DNA of 5,088 nt from an uncultured bacterium (lineage in GTDB: Bacteria > Planctomycetota > UBA1135 > GCA-002686595), in NCBI GenBank assembly GCA_913058555.1, contig CAJXRJ010000565.1, forward strand, positions 1 through 5,088, written 5' to 3'. The position numbers and the translations under genes are program-made. Shown here one piece after another: positions 1 to 5,088 of the stretch; positions within the stretch are counted from its first letter, which is position 1, and every line of letters starts with the position of its first letter. The notes under the pieces were generated by a model. It was not told where the DNA came from, did not search any database, and worked only from the letters and a program-made list of their open reading frames with translations.

Positions 1-374
1 CCGGTGAACGACGACCACGTTTTCCCACGGCGCTCGGTCGGTGTCGTCGTCAGGATCTCGCCCGCCTCGAAGGTGCCACTGCGATCTGTGTCGAGGGCGA
101 GTCGATCGAAGCCAGACCCGTCGCTGGATCGCCGAAGCTCGACACCCACGGGCGGCGCGCCCTTCGGCCCCAAGCGGAAGCTACCCGCGAGAACGCCGTC
201 TCCAGCCGACAGGCGGACCTTGGCCCCCTTTGGACTCCATCCGATGCTCGCCTTGGCGTCATTGGGCGCCGTGAGTCGGATCTCGAGGTCCCCATCCTGG
301 GGAACGTACGTGGGGGCAGGACCCGTGCCGGCCTGGGAAGCGGCGGAGGCTAGTAGCAATAGAATCGAGTTCAT
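1..374 (-). CDS. Secreted protein with EF-hand calcium loop (partial, C-terminus beyond window)
   Basis: The frame runs open from an ATG at 374 to the left edge, giving 124 residues with no stop. The N-terminus MNSILLLLASAASQA is a short hydrophobic signal peptide, probably cleaved after residue 15 (S-Q-A), so the protein should be exported. A beta-rich region follows (residues about 25-85: DLEIRLTAP, AKVRLSAGDG, PVGVELRR). Residues 95-106, DTDRSGTFEAGE, fit the 12-residue EF-hand loop exactly: D1, D3, S5, G6, hydrophobic F8, E9 and E12. It therefore probably binds calcium, although no second loop is visible. The n-region lacks a positive charge. A TTG at 404 in the same frame would add LPHPPPSKLL and supply a lysine, so that start is possible. 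No Shine-Dalgarno sequence precedes either start. The gene lies 150 bp downstream of the lipoprotein gene ending at 525, on the same strand. The remaining function is unknown; I recall planctomycete proteins with a similar beginning that continue into a thioredoxin-like domain, but that part is not in view. Confidence 0.8.
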   Translation of the reverse strand, partial: MNSILLLLASAASQAGTGPAPTYVPQDGDLEIRLTAPNDAKASIGWSPKGAKVRLSAGDGVLAGSFRLGPKGAPPVGVELRRSSDGSGFDRLALDTDRSGTFEAGEILTTTPTERRGKTWSSFT

Positions 375-524
375 CAGCAGCTTCGATGGAGGTGGGTGCG
401 GCAAATCAGATCAAGCCGCTGCAGCGCCCGCGGTCGTGGTCCACGCGCGCGGCGTGTCAAGGCTACATGGCACCACAGCTCTCGGCGAGCCTTTGGAGCA
501 TGGCTTGTCCGCCGGGGACGGGGC

Positions 525-1478
525 TCACTCCGCCGGGAAGCCTGCGGCCCTGAGGAGGCGCGTTTCCCAGACCCGGAGAATTTCGTCCACGTCAGCGGCC
601 GAGGGTTCCCGTGAGATGAACGCAGTCGTTGAGTGAACTCCGTCAACGATCTCATGGAGGCTCACACCGCGTCTCGCCACGCCCTCTGGAAGCCCCTGAT
701 TTGGCTGGTCATGCCAGCGCTCTAACCAAGCGCCCGGCCCCACATCGACCTCCTCGACTGCTAGCCTCTCCAACCTCTTCGCACGGACGGATTGATAGCG
801 CGCGCCGCCTGGCGTCACGTTCTTATGCAGCCGAGATCGGCTGCGAATGAGGTACTGCGGCGCCGTCTCAATGGCCTCCCCTGGCGGAACGTTCAACGCT
901 TGCGAGTACATGGCGTATTGCTCCCACGAGACCATGGACCATTCCTGCGCGTCGCCCGGAAGGGCGGACAGGTCCAACTTCCCAGGGAGCGGCTCCGAGC
1001 TGGCGATCACTTCACCGTCAGCCTCACGAATGAGGCGGTAGGACCACGGCGCTTGATGCTCCGACGGCGCTGCGGCGAGACGGTACCGCTCCCCACCCAG
1101 GGCGTGAAACTGAAGCCGCCCGTCCGACGCTTCGATACGATCGGGGCCCGTGAGGAAGCGTTTGCCCTGGACCACAAGCTCATGGGCGCCCGGAAGCAAG
1201 TCCACGGCGGGGATGCCCAAGGCGTCCCCTTTGACCGGAACCCCATCCACGAACCGGATGAGGAGGGACTCGGGGAGAGATTCGGGAATCTCCGGTCGAG
1301 TCGTGGTGCCCGCCGCCACCGCAAGAGCGTCAACGATGCCCAGGTCCGCGCGGCCAGTCACTCGAGCGATCTCCTCGGAAGGAAGTACCGGGCCAACGTA
1401 GGCCCGTTCTGGCCCCGTACATGAGAACCCAAGGACACTGAGCACGGCGATGCTCCACGCTTGGACAAGGTGGCTCAT
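525..1478 (-). CDS. Lipoprotein of unknown function with PEGA-like segment
   Basis: A 317-residue protein whose N-terminus, MSHLVQAWSIAVLSVLGFSC, is a lipoprotein signal with lipobox LGFSC; Cys20 would be lipidated. After a short linker, residues 72-108 (LLIRFVDGVPV ... VDLLPGAHELVVQGK) resemble PEGA-like beta segments, in which a short 'Dg' strand is followed by 'LlPGxHxlxv'. A further beta region covers about residues 120-160 (LQFHALGGERYRLA, SYRLIREADGEVI). The C-terminal half has a basic stretch (211-240), a WLERWHD segment (251-257) and a final amphipathic helix (294-312). I do not recognise a named family for this half; a PsbP/MOG1-like fold crossed my mind but is not demonstrated. The ATG overlaps the stop of the TPR lipoprotein gene by four bases (ATGA), and no Shine-Dalgarno is visible, so translation is probably coupled to that gene. 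The two products may work together at the same membrane. The reading frame is certain; the function is not. Confidence 0.85.
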   Translation of the reverse strand: MSHLVQAWSIAVLSVLGFSCTGPERAYVGPVLPSEEIARVTGRADLGIVDALAVAAGTTTRPEIPESLPESLLIRFVDGVPVKGDALGIPAVDLLPGAHELVVQGKRFLTGPDRIEASDGRLQFHALGGERYRLAAAPSEHQAPWSYRLIREADGEVIASSEPLPGKLDLSALPGDAQEWSMVSWEQYAMYSQALNVPPGEAIETAPQYLIRSRSRLHKNVTPGGARYQSVRAKRLERLAVEEVDVGPGAWLERWHDQPNQGLPEGVARRGVSLHEIVDGVHSTTAFISREPSAADVDEILRVWETRLLRAAGFPAE

Positions 1479-2137
1479 TCGGCGACCACTGGGGCCCTAC
1501 CCGGGTCCGCGGCGCGGCGGGCCGCGGTCGCACTCGGTGTGAAGCGCTCGTAGGGGAAGCCCGGCTCGACATCGCCGTGTTCCGCTAGTAGTGCGGCGAG
1601 CCGACTGTCTGCACCGCGAAGGTCCGCGCCGTCCCCGGCCGCCTGCGCCGCCGCCACCAGATCCTTCATCACATACATCATGTCGGCGGGCGAAATGTCG
1701 CCCTCAGGCAGCCCGTCCGCGTGGCCAATCACTTCATGGAACATTGGAATCGCAAGCTTGGGCCTCCCCGTGTCGAGATAGATGCGGCCCAGGACGCTGG
1801 CCCGCCGAATCACCTCGAGGGGCTCGAACGGCTCCACCTCCCGTTGCAGCTCCAGCGAGGCGGTCAAGAGCGACTCCGCTTCCTCGAACTCCCCGAGCAA
1901 CGCGAGTTCCCGGCCGTAGCCGTACATGGTCATCGCAAGGCCAGCATCGGGTGCCCCGCCCATCTTCGCGTTTCCGTAGGCGCGGCTATGGAGCATGGCG
2001 GCATGCTCGTGCTCCCCGCGCTGGGAAGCCTGCAACGCAGCCGAGTAGTACTTCTCTGCGTTGCGGAGGTTGATCGGATTGGCGCAGCTCGCGGCGAGGA
2101 GCAAGCAGCTGGCGAGGGGAAGGAGAGAGATTCTCAT
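1475..2137 (-). CDS. TPR-repeat lipoprotein
   Basis: A 220-residue protein beginning MRISLLPLASCLLLAASCAN, a typical lipoprotein signal. Cys18 (LAASC) is the likely lipidation site; Cys11 (LASC) also fits the lipobox but leaves too short a hydrophobic core. The rest is almost entirely helical, in tetratricopeptide-style pairs at about 26-58 (AEKYYSAALQASQRGEHEHA), 66-99 (GRELALLGEFEEAESLL), 106-140 (LGRIYLDTGRPKLAIPMF) and 151-188 (LVAAAQAAGDGADLRGADSR). The G-x-[FYP]-x-x-A spacing of the second and third pairs is characteristic of TPRs. Such repeats bind other proteins, so an envelope scaffold role is likely, but the partner cannot be read from sequence. The tail after residue 190 is Pro/Ala/Arg-rich and probably disordered. 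It is first in a coupled pair: its TGA overlaps the ATG of the next lipoprotein gene. The start lies 31 bp downstream of the pseudogene stop and has no Shine-Dalgarno sequence. Confidence 0.88.
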   Translation of the reverse strand: MRISLLPLASCLLLAASCANPINLRNAEKYYSAALQASQRGEHEHAAMLHSRAYGNAKMGGAPDAGLAMTMYGYGRELALLGEFEEAESLLTASLELQREVEPFEPLEVIRRASVLGRIYLDTGRPKLAIPMFHEVIGHADGLPEGDISPADMMYVMKDLVAAAQAAGDGADLRGADSRLAALLAEHGDVEPGFPYERFTPSATAARRAADPGRAPVVAE

Positions 2138-2168
2138 GGTTCACTTAGTCTATGAAGGCAGCCGTCGA

Positions 2169-2414
2169 CTACCTCGCCTTTGCCTGGCCCAGCACGACTT
2201 GGCTGTGGCGGACGATCACCATGATGCCGTTGGTGCGGTTGCTGCCTGCGGCGGTGGAGTCCCAGAACCAGGATTCGAAGTCCATGGAGCTGCCGAACTG
2301 ATTCGGGGGGAGGTTGGTCGCGTGCAGCGTTTGGTTGTTGTCGCTGGCCACCGTGCTGCCGGACACGCACGTGAGGCCCGTAAGCCCCGTGGAGTTGGAG
2401 ACGGTGCTGTCGCC
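2169..2414 (-). pseudogene. Internally deleted remnant of a secreted-protein C-terminal domain
   Basis: This 81-codon open stretch is preceded in frame by two consecutive stops (TGATGA, 2420-2415) and ends at TAG. It has no signal peptide and no ATG near its beginning; a GTG at 2366 is the only possible start before the conserved part. Its first half copies the C-terminal module of the protein starting at 4123: SNSTG (residues 6-10) matches NNSTG, GSTVASDNNQTLHATN matches GSLTVADNDVTLTASD, and LPPNQFG (35-41) matches LPLNQFG. After NQFG the text jumps within four residues to FESWFWDSTAAGSNRTNG (46-63). I recall this as the typical end of the same module (F-x-x-W-[FY]-R-D-x-x-G ... S-N-F-T-D-G), which normally lies some 60-80 residues later. 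The middle therefore appears deleted at about 2277-2294, and the N-terminal protein body is missing. It is most simply a decayed paralogue fragment; a short expressed ORF is less likely. The identification of the second half rests on family memory, not on the window. Confidence 0.72.
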
Positions 2415-2533
2415 TCATCACTAGAACGCGTCGCCAGGGCCCTGAACGGCCTCAAGAGCCCGACGGCGCGGACTTGCCCCACTCAGGCTCCCATCGGCGC
2501 GGCGCGATGCTCACCAGATGCGGCGCGGCTGGA

Positions 2534-3823
2534 CTAGCGGTCCCAGGTGGCGCCGGGGGCGAGCGGTTCGCCGCCCACGGTGACGGGCCGGAGCGCGATG
2601 GCGCAGCGGCGTAGGGAGTCGAGGGATTCCGGGTCGGCGACGGGGCTGGGCGGCGTCAGATGGGCGCGGAGGACCTCGCCAAAGCCGATGTAGACGCTGG
2701 AATCGATTCGGAACACCTCATTGCCCTTACGGGTCGCGAGGCGGTACTCACGGTCGTGGTCGAGGTGATCGAAGACGAGCCTGCCCGATTCAGGGATGAT
2801 GGAGCTTCCGATGCTGCGCCATCCCTCAGGGACGACCTTCAGCCACTTCTTTTGTTTCTCGATGATCGCAAGCCGTTCGGGGTCTTCGGCGGCGGCCTTC
2901 GCGCGCAAGAACTCGCCCTTCGCATCCTCCGAGTCCTGATCGTCCACCGTTGGGGGCGTCCGCTCGCGACGAAGGCGGGCGTACTCGGCCTCCTTAATGA
3001 ACTCTTCAGGGGTCTTGGGCCGGTAGACCGAAACCGCGACAAGCTCGCCGGCCTCTTTGATCTGATCGAAGCCCTCCATGGTGATCACCAGCCGAGGCTT
3101 GGCAGGAACTACGATATTGCAGCGTCGCCGGAGCCCGTCCGGCTTTAGCTCTTCGAAGTCACCCTCGAAAAGGACCCGGCCCCCGTAGATCACCACGGGG
3201 CGCCAACGGCCGGTCTCCGGAAGCTCAACTTCGAAGTTACCTGCGATATCCGACGAGGCCGAGGTGAGGCCGCGGAGCTTCCCCGCCTCGTCAGGGACCT
3301 GCTCCCCTTTGCGGAGGAAGCAGACCAAATGGGAGACGAGGCGCTCCCCCCGGGTGTTCACCAGATTGCCCGTCACCGTCGCAGGCATGCCCAACCGTAC
3401 GTAGGTCTTGTTCTCCTCACCGGGGCGCAGGGTCACGTCACGCTCGATCACCTGGCCCTTGGCGGATGTGACGCGCAGGCGCCACGTGCCGGGGAGCACG
3501 TCATCCCAAACCGCGGTTCCAGCGCCGGACAATTGCGTCGTCCCCGACACCGCGACGATCTGGGCGTCCTCCGCGGGGCGGCCGTCCGCGATGCGGGCGA
3601 GCACGGTCCAACTGGTGGGGCCGCCCGTGGCCTCCACGAGCGTCCGCTCGCCCGACCCGGAGAGGGGCTTCAGCGTCGCGTCCTGCTCGGCGGTGGCCGC
3701 CGGGACGTTTTCCGCTGGACCGCCGTCGCCGTCCTGGGGCGCCGTCTCTCGGGTCGCCACGAACCAGATACCGAGCGCCACAAGAGCGGCGGTGATGAGG
3801 AGTTGGAGCGGTCGTCTACCCAT
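2534..3823 (-). CDS. Signal-anchored protein with carboxypeptidase-regulatory-like domains
   Basis: A 429-residue protein starting MGRRPLQLLITAALVALGIWFVATRE: two arginines, then one hydrophobic segment (residues 6-23) with no clear cleavage site, so probably an N-terminal anchor with the rest in the periplasm. The frame stays open upstream to an ATG at 3997, but those 58 residues are Pro/Arg-rich and would bury the membrane segment, so the start at 3823 is preferred. An acidic, Ala/Pro-rich linker (27-66) leads to two Ig-like/carboxypeptidase-regulatory-like beta modules: about 68-145 (ARIADGRPAEDAQIVAV ... LPGTWRLRVTS ... DVTLRPGEENKTYVRL) and 147-222 (ATVTGNLVNTRGERL ... GNFEVELPETGRWRPVV). 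A highly charged helical stretch (272-330) interrupts the beta structure before a last beta region (345-390). No catalytic motif is visible, which suggests a structural or binding role. It is followed by 119 bp and then the pseudogene on the same strand. There is no Shine-Dalgarno at the start. The gene region is certain; the function is unassigned. Confidence 0.85.
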   Translation of the reverse strand: MGRRPLQLLITAALVALGIWFVATRETAPQDGDGGPAENVPAATAEQDATLKPLSGSGERTLVEATGGPTSWTVLARIADGRPAEDAQIVAVSGTTQLSGAGTAVWDDVLPGTWRLRVTSAKGQVIERDVTLRPGEENKTYVRLGMPATVTGNLVNTRGERLVSHLVCFLRKGEQVPDEAGKLRGLTSASSDIAGNFEVELPETGRWRPVVIYGGRVLFEGDFEELKPDGLRRRCNIVVPAKPRLVITMEGFDQIKEAGELVAVSVYRPKTPEEFIKEAEYARLRRERTPPTVDDQDSEDAKGEFLRAKAAAEDPERLAIIEKQKKWLKVVPEGWRSIGSSIIPESGRLVFDHLDHDREYRLATRKGNEVFRIDSSVYIGFGEVLRAHLTPPSPVADPESLDSLRRCAIALRPVTVGGEPLAPGATWDR

Positions 3824-4122
3824 GGAGATGCTGATCGGTGGTCGGTTGCCGTCGGGTGGAGGCGGGCAAGGCGGAAAACGGCCGAGCGGGCCGGCGCGGC
3901 CGGGAGTGTTCCAGATAGAGACCGTTAGCACCGGCAATCGCTCTCGGAATCGGAGCCGCGCCAGCATGCATTCTTGATCGCGACACAAACTCGCCATCCC
4001 CAGGGTACCCTCTGGGTCCCAGCTCTTCGGAGCCGATGGCCCCTCAGTCGAAACGGTCCCTGTGCTTGACCGTCCGAGCGGCCTGCCGATTCCTCCTGTT
4101 ACTCCCTCTGTATTTCTCGCTC
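3824..4122. promoter_or_regulatory. Divergent intergenic region between the anchored protein and the secreted propeller protein
   Basis: These 299 bases separate two genes transcribed away from each other, so promoters for both must lie here or inside adjacent coding sequence. I see no strong sigma70-type pair. On the plus strand TTGACC (4066-4071) is a good -35 match, but 16-17 bases downstream there is only GATTCC/ATTCCT, a poor -10. On the minus strand nothing convincing precedes 3823. Overlapping palindromes at 3999-4016 are described separately. Both flanking frames stay open into this region: minus to an ATG at 3997, plus to an ATG at 4036. An alternative longer N-terminus for either gene is therefore possible but unlikely, given the position of the signal sequences. 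Confidence 0.4.
3999..4016. repeat. Nested palindromes, possible operator
   Basis: AGGGTACCCT (4002-4011) is a perfect 10-base palindrome. It lies inside a second inverted repeat, CCCAG (3999-4003) and CTGGG (4012-4016). The structure sits midway between two divergent genes, where a regulator could act on both. No T-tract follows it, so it does not look like a terminator. In GC-rich DNA such short symmetry also arises by chance; a regulatory role is only a suggestion. Confidence 0.25.
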
Positions 4123-5088
4123 ATGAAAATCTGCAAGACTCTGGCCCTCCCCCTTGGCGGCGCCCTTCTGGCCTCGGCCGCCTCGGCCCAAATCGTCTAC
4201 GGAACCAGCAACGCGTCCAACGACGACAACTACCTCCTCGACGTGGGCACGACCGCTTCCGCTGGCCCCGTGTTCACCGGTGAACGTTGCTACGGATTGG
4301 CAGACGACGACACCAACCAACTCCTCTACGTCTCGGACGAAGGCATGATCTCGTCATGGGGATACGGCACCGCCGTCCCCACGGCCTTTGTGGTCGCCGC
4401 TGCTGACGCTGGTGGCGCTGGCATCCGCTGCGAGGCGATGGCCCACAACGCTGGCACGCTGTACGCCGTGGACGAATTCGGTGGCACCCCGCTCGAGGGC
4501 ATCTACTCCATCGACCTCGTGACCGGCCTCGGCACGGAAGAGCTCATCTACTCCACCCCCGCTGACCTCGACGTCGGCGGTCTGGACGTGGACCCCGCCA
4601 CCGGCCTGTTCTACGGCAGCTCGGACGTTGCCTCGGGTCGCGGCATCGTGACTCTCGACATCGTCGCCGACACCGAGACGATCATCTCGGCGTACCCCGG
4701 AACCCTCTCTGACATCGACGGCCTTGCGTTCAACCCGAACGGAACCGTCTACCTGATCCAGGACGAGGCCCAGCCCATCGACGTTTTCGATGTTGCCACC
4801 CTCACCTACACCGGCACGCTCCCGACCGCCGTCCCCGTTGCCAACACGTTCTCGGCTGGCACCTGGTCGGACGTCCTCTCCGGCCCGACCGGCAGCATCG
4901 GCTCGAACTACTGCATGGCGGAGAACAACTCCACCGGCGTCCCGGCCACGATGAGCGCCGAAGGCAGCCTGACGGTTGCTGACAACGACGTGACGCTGAC
5001 GGCTTCGGATCTTCCGCTGAACCAGTTCGGCATCTTCGTGACGTCCATGGACCAGGCCTTCGTGCCCGGCGCTGGCGGCACGAGCAAC
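4123..5088 (+). CDS. Secreted beta-propeller-like protein with shared C-terminal module (partial, stop beyond window)
   Basis: The frame is open for 322 codons from ATG 4123 to the last base. MKICKTLALPLGGALLASAASAQ is a classic Sec signal peptide cleaved after ASA or SAQ (residues 22-23). Residues about 24-250 show repeated strand patterns typical of beta-propeller or NHL/SMP30-like folds: LLYVSDEGMISSW, GTLYAVDEFGG ... IYSIDLVTG, GLDVDPATGLFYGSSD ... IVTLDI, GLAFNPNGTVYLIQDE ... IDVFDVATL. Each blade pairs a 'xLAxxPxxGxLYxxD' strand with an 'IxxxDxxTG' strand. No catalytic residue can be assigned, so a binding or surface role is likeliest. From residue 257 a second module begins (GSIGSNYC, NSTG, LPLNQFG). 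Codon choice is strongly biased: all 13 Tyr codons are TAC and all Asn codons AAC, suggesting high expression. An in-frame ATG at 4036 would add 29 residues in front of the signal peptide and is disfavoured. No Shine-Dalgarno precedes 4123. Confidence 0.87.
   Translation, partial: MKICKTLALPLGGALLASAASAQIVYGTSNASNDDNYLLDVGTTASAGPVFTGERCYGLADDDTNQLLYVSDEGMISSWGYGTAVPTAFVVAAADAGGAGIRCEAMAHNAGTLYAVDEFGGTPLEGIYSIDLVTGLGTEELIYSTPADLDVGGLDVDPATGLFYGSSDVASGRGIVTLDIVADTETIISAYPGTLSDIDGLAFNPNGTVYLIQDEAQPIDVFDVATLTYTGTLPTAVPVANTFSAGTWSDVLSGPTGSIGSNYCMAENNSTGVPATMSAEGSLTVADNDVTLTASDLPLNQFGIFVTSMDQAFVPGAGGTSN
4891..5088 (+). other. C-terminal module of the secreted protein (GSxGxNYC / NSTG / LPxNQFG), incomplete
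   Basis: Residues 257-322 of the protein starting at 4123 form a segment distinct from the propeller. Landmarks are GSIGSNYC (257-264), NSTG (269-272), a strand pair GSLTVADND / VTLTASDLP, and LPLNQFG (297-303) followed by IFVTS. Beta-sandwich structure is likely. I recall this module at the ends of many otherwise unrelated secreted proteins of marine planctomycetes, where a C-terminal sorting or surface-attachment role is plausible but unproven. The same signatures reappear in the remnant at 2169-2414. The module continues past the window edge. Confidence 0.6.

Noticed and set aside
398..419. GCGGC/GCCGC inverted repeat in the 375-524 gap as a terminator
   Set aside because: Five-pair stem, twelve-base loop and no T-tract; common by chance in GC-rich DNA.
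432..460. Perfect TTGACA (-35) on the minus strand at 460-455, upstream of the left-edge gene
   Set aside because: No -10-like hexamer occurs at 16-18 bases spacing (ACGACC and neighbours), so a promoter cannot be supported.
4..1424. Long plus-strand open frames of about 210 codons at 4-636 and 792-1424
   Set aside because: They lie antisense to genes with clear signal peptides or lipoboxes. Their translations are Arg/Pro/Gly-rich without domain features, as expected from the opposite strand of GC-rich coding DNA.
2147..2152. TAGACT on the minus strand as a -10 giving a nearly leaderless transcript for the TPR lipoprotein gene
   Set aside because: It matches TATAAT at 4 of 6 positions but has no -35 partner; the match is too weak to annotate.
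2492..2509. CATCG/CGATG hairpin after the anchored protein gene as a terminator
   Set aside because: The stem is only five base pairs with an eight-base loop and there is no T-tract after it.
2660..3977. Plus-strand open frames of 160-200 codons opposite the anchored protein gene
   Set aside because: Low-complexity, Arg/Gly-rich translations with no signal or motif; the minus-strand frame has a coherent membrane anchor and beta domains.
3824..3997. 58-residue N-terminal extension of the anchored protein from ATG 3997
   Set aside because: The stretch is Pro/Arg-rich without structure and would place the hydrophobic anchor 63 residues inside the protein; the start at 3823 gives a normal signal anchor.
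4036..4122. 29-residue extension of the secreted propeller protein from ATG 4036
   Set aside because: It is in frame and contains a hydrophobic run, but it would precede a complete, ordinary signal peptide. The GGAG before it is only three bases from the ATG, too close to serve as a ribosome binding site.

Overview
This GC-rich window looks like chromosomal DNA of a free-living, envelope-rich bacterium, most likely a planctomycete. The inference rests on three things. Every gene encodes an exported or membrane-attached protein. No proposed start codon has a convincing Shine-Dalgarno sequence. A C-terminal module with the signatures GSxGxNYC, NSTG and LPxNQFG occurs twice; from memory, this module is common in secreted proteins of marine Planctomycetota such as the Saltatorellus/Rohdeia/Engelhardtia type. 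No search was run, so the taxonomic call is an inference.

Layout, left to right. Positions 1-374 (minus) hold the N-terminal 124 residues of a secreted protein with a canonical EF-hand calcium loop; its C-terminus lies outside the window. Positions 525-1478 and 1475-2137 (both minus) are two lipoprotein genes joined by an ATGA overlap: a TPR lipoprotein is translated first, then a lipoprotein with a PEGA-like segment. Positions 2169-2414 (minus) contain a decayed fragment of the C-terminal module, with its middle deleted. Positions 2534-3823 (minus) encode a signal-anchored protein with carboxypeptidase-regulatory-like beta domains and an unusual charged helical insert. Positions 3824-4122 form a divergent intergenic region. 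From 4123 to the right edge, on the plus strand, lies a secreted beta-propeller-like protein with strong codon bias that carries the intact form of the same module; its stop codon is outside the window.

The minus-strand genes could form one transcription unit, but only the ATGA-linked pair is firmly supported as coupled. No metabolic pathway is visible. The shared theme is the cell envelope: periplasmic or outer-membrane lipoproteins, a membrane-anchored beta protein and two secreted proteins. I found no tRNA, rRNA, CRISPR array, insertion sequence or convincing rho-independent terminator. The most interesting point is the deletion remnant at 2169-2414, whose identity is revealed by the intact module about 2.5 kb away on the opposite strand.
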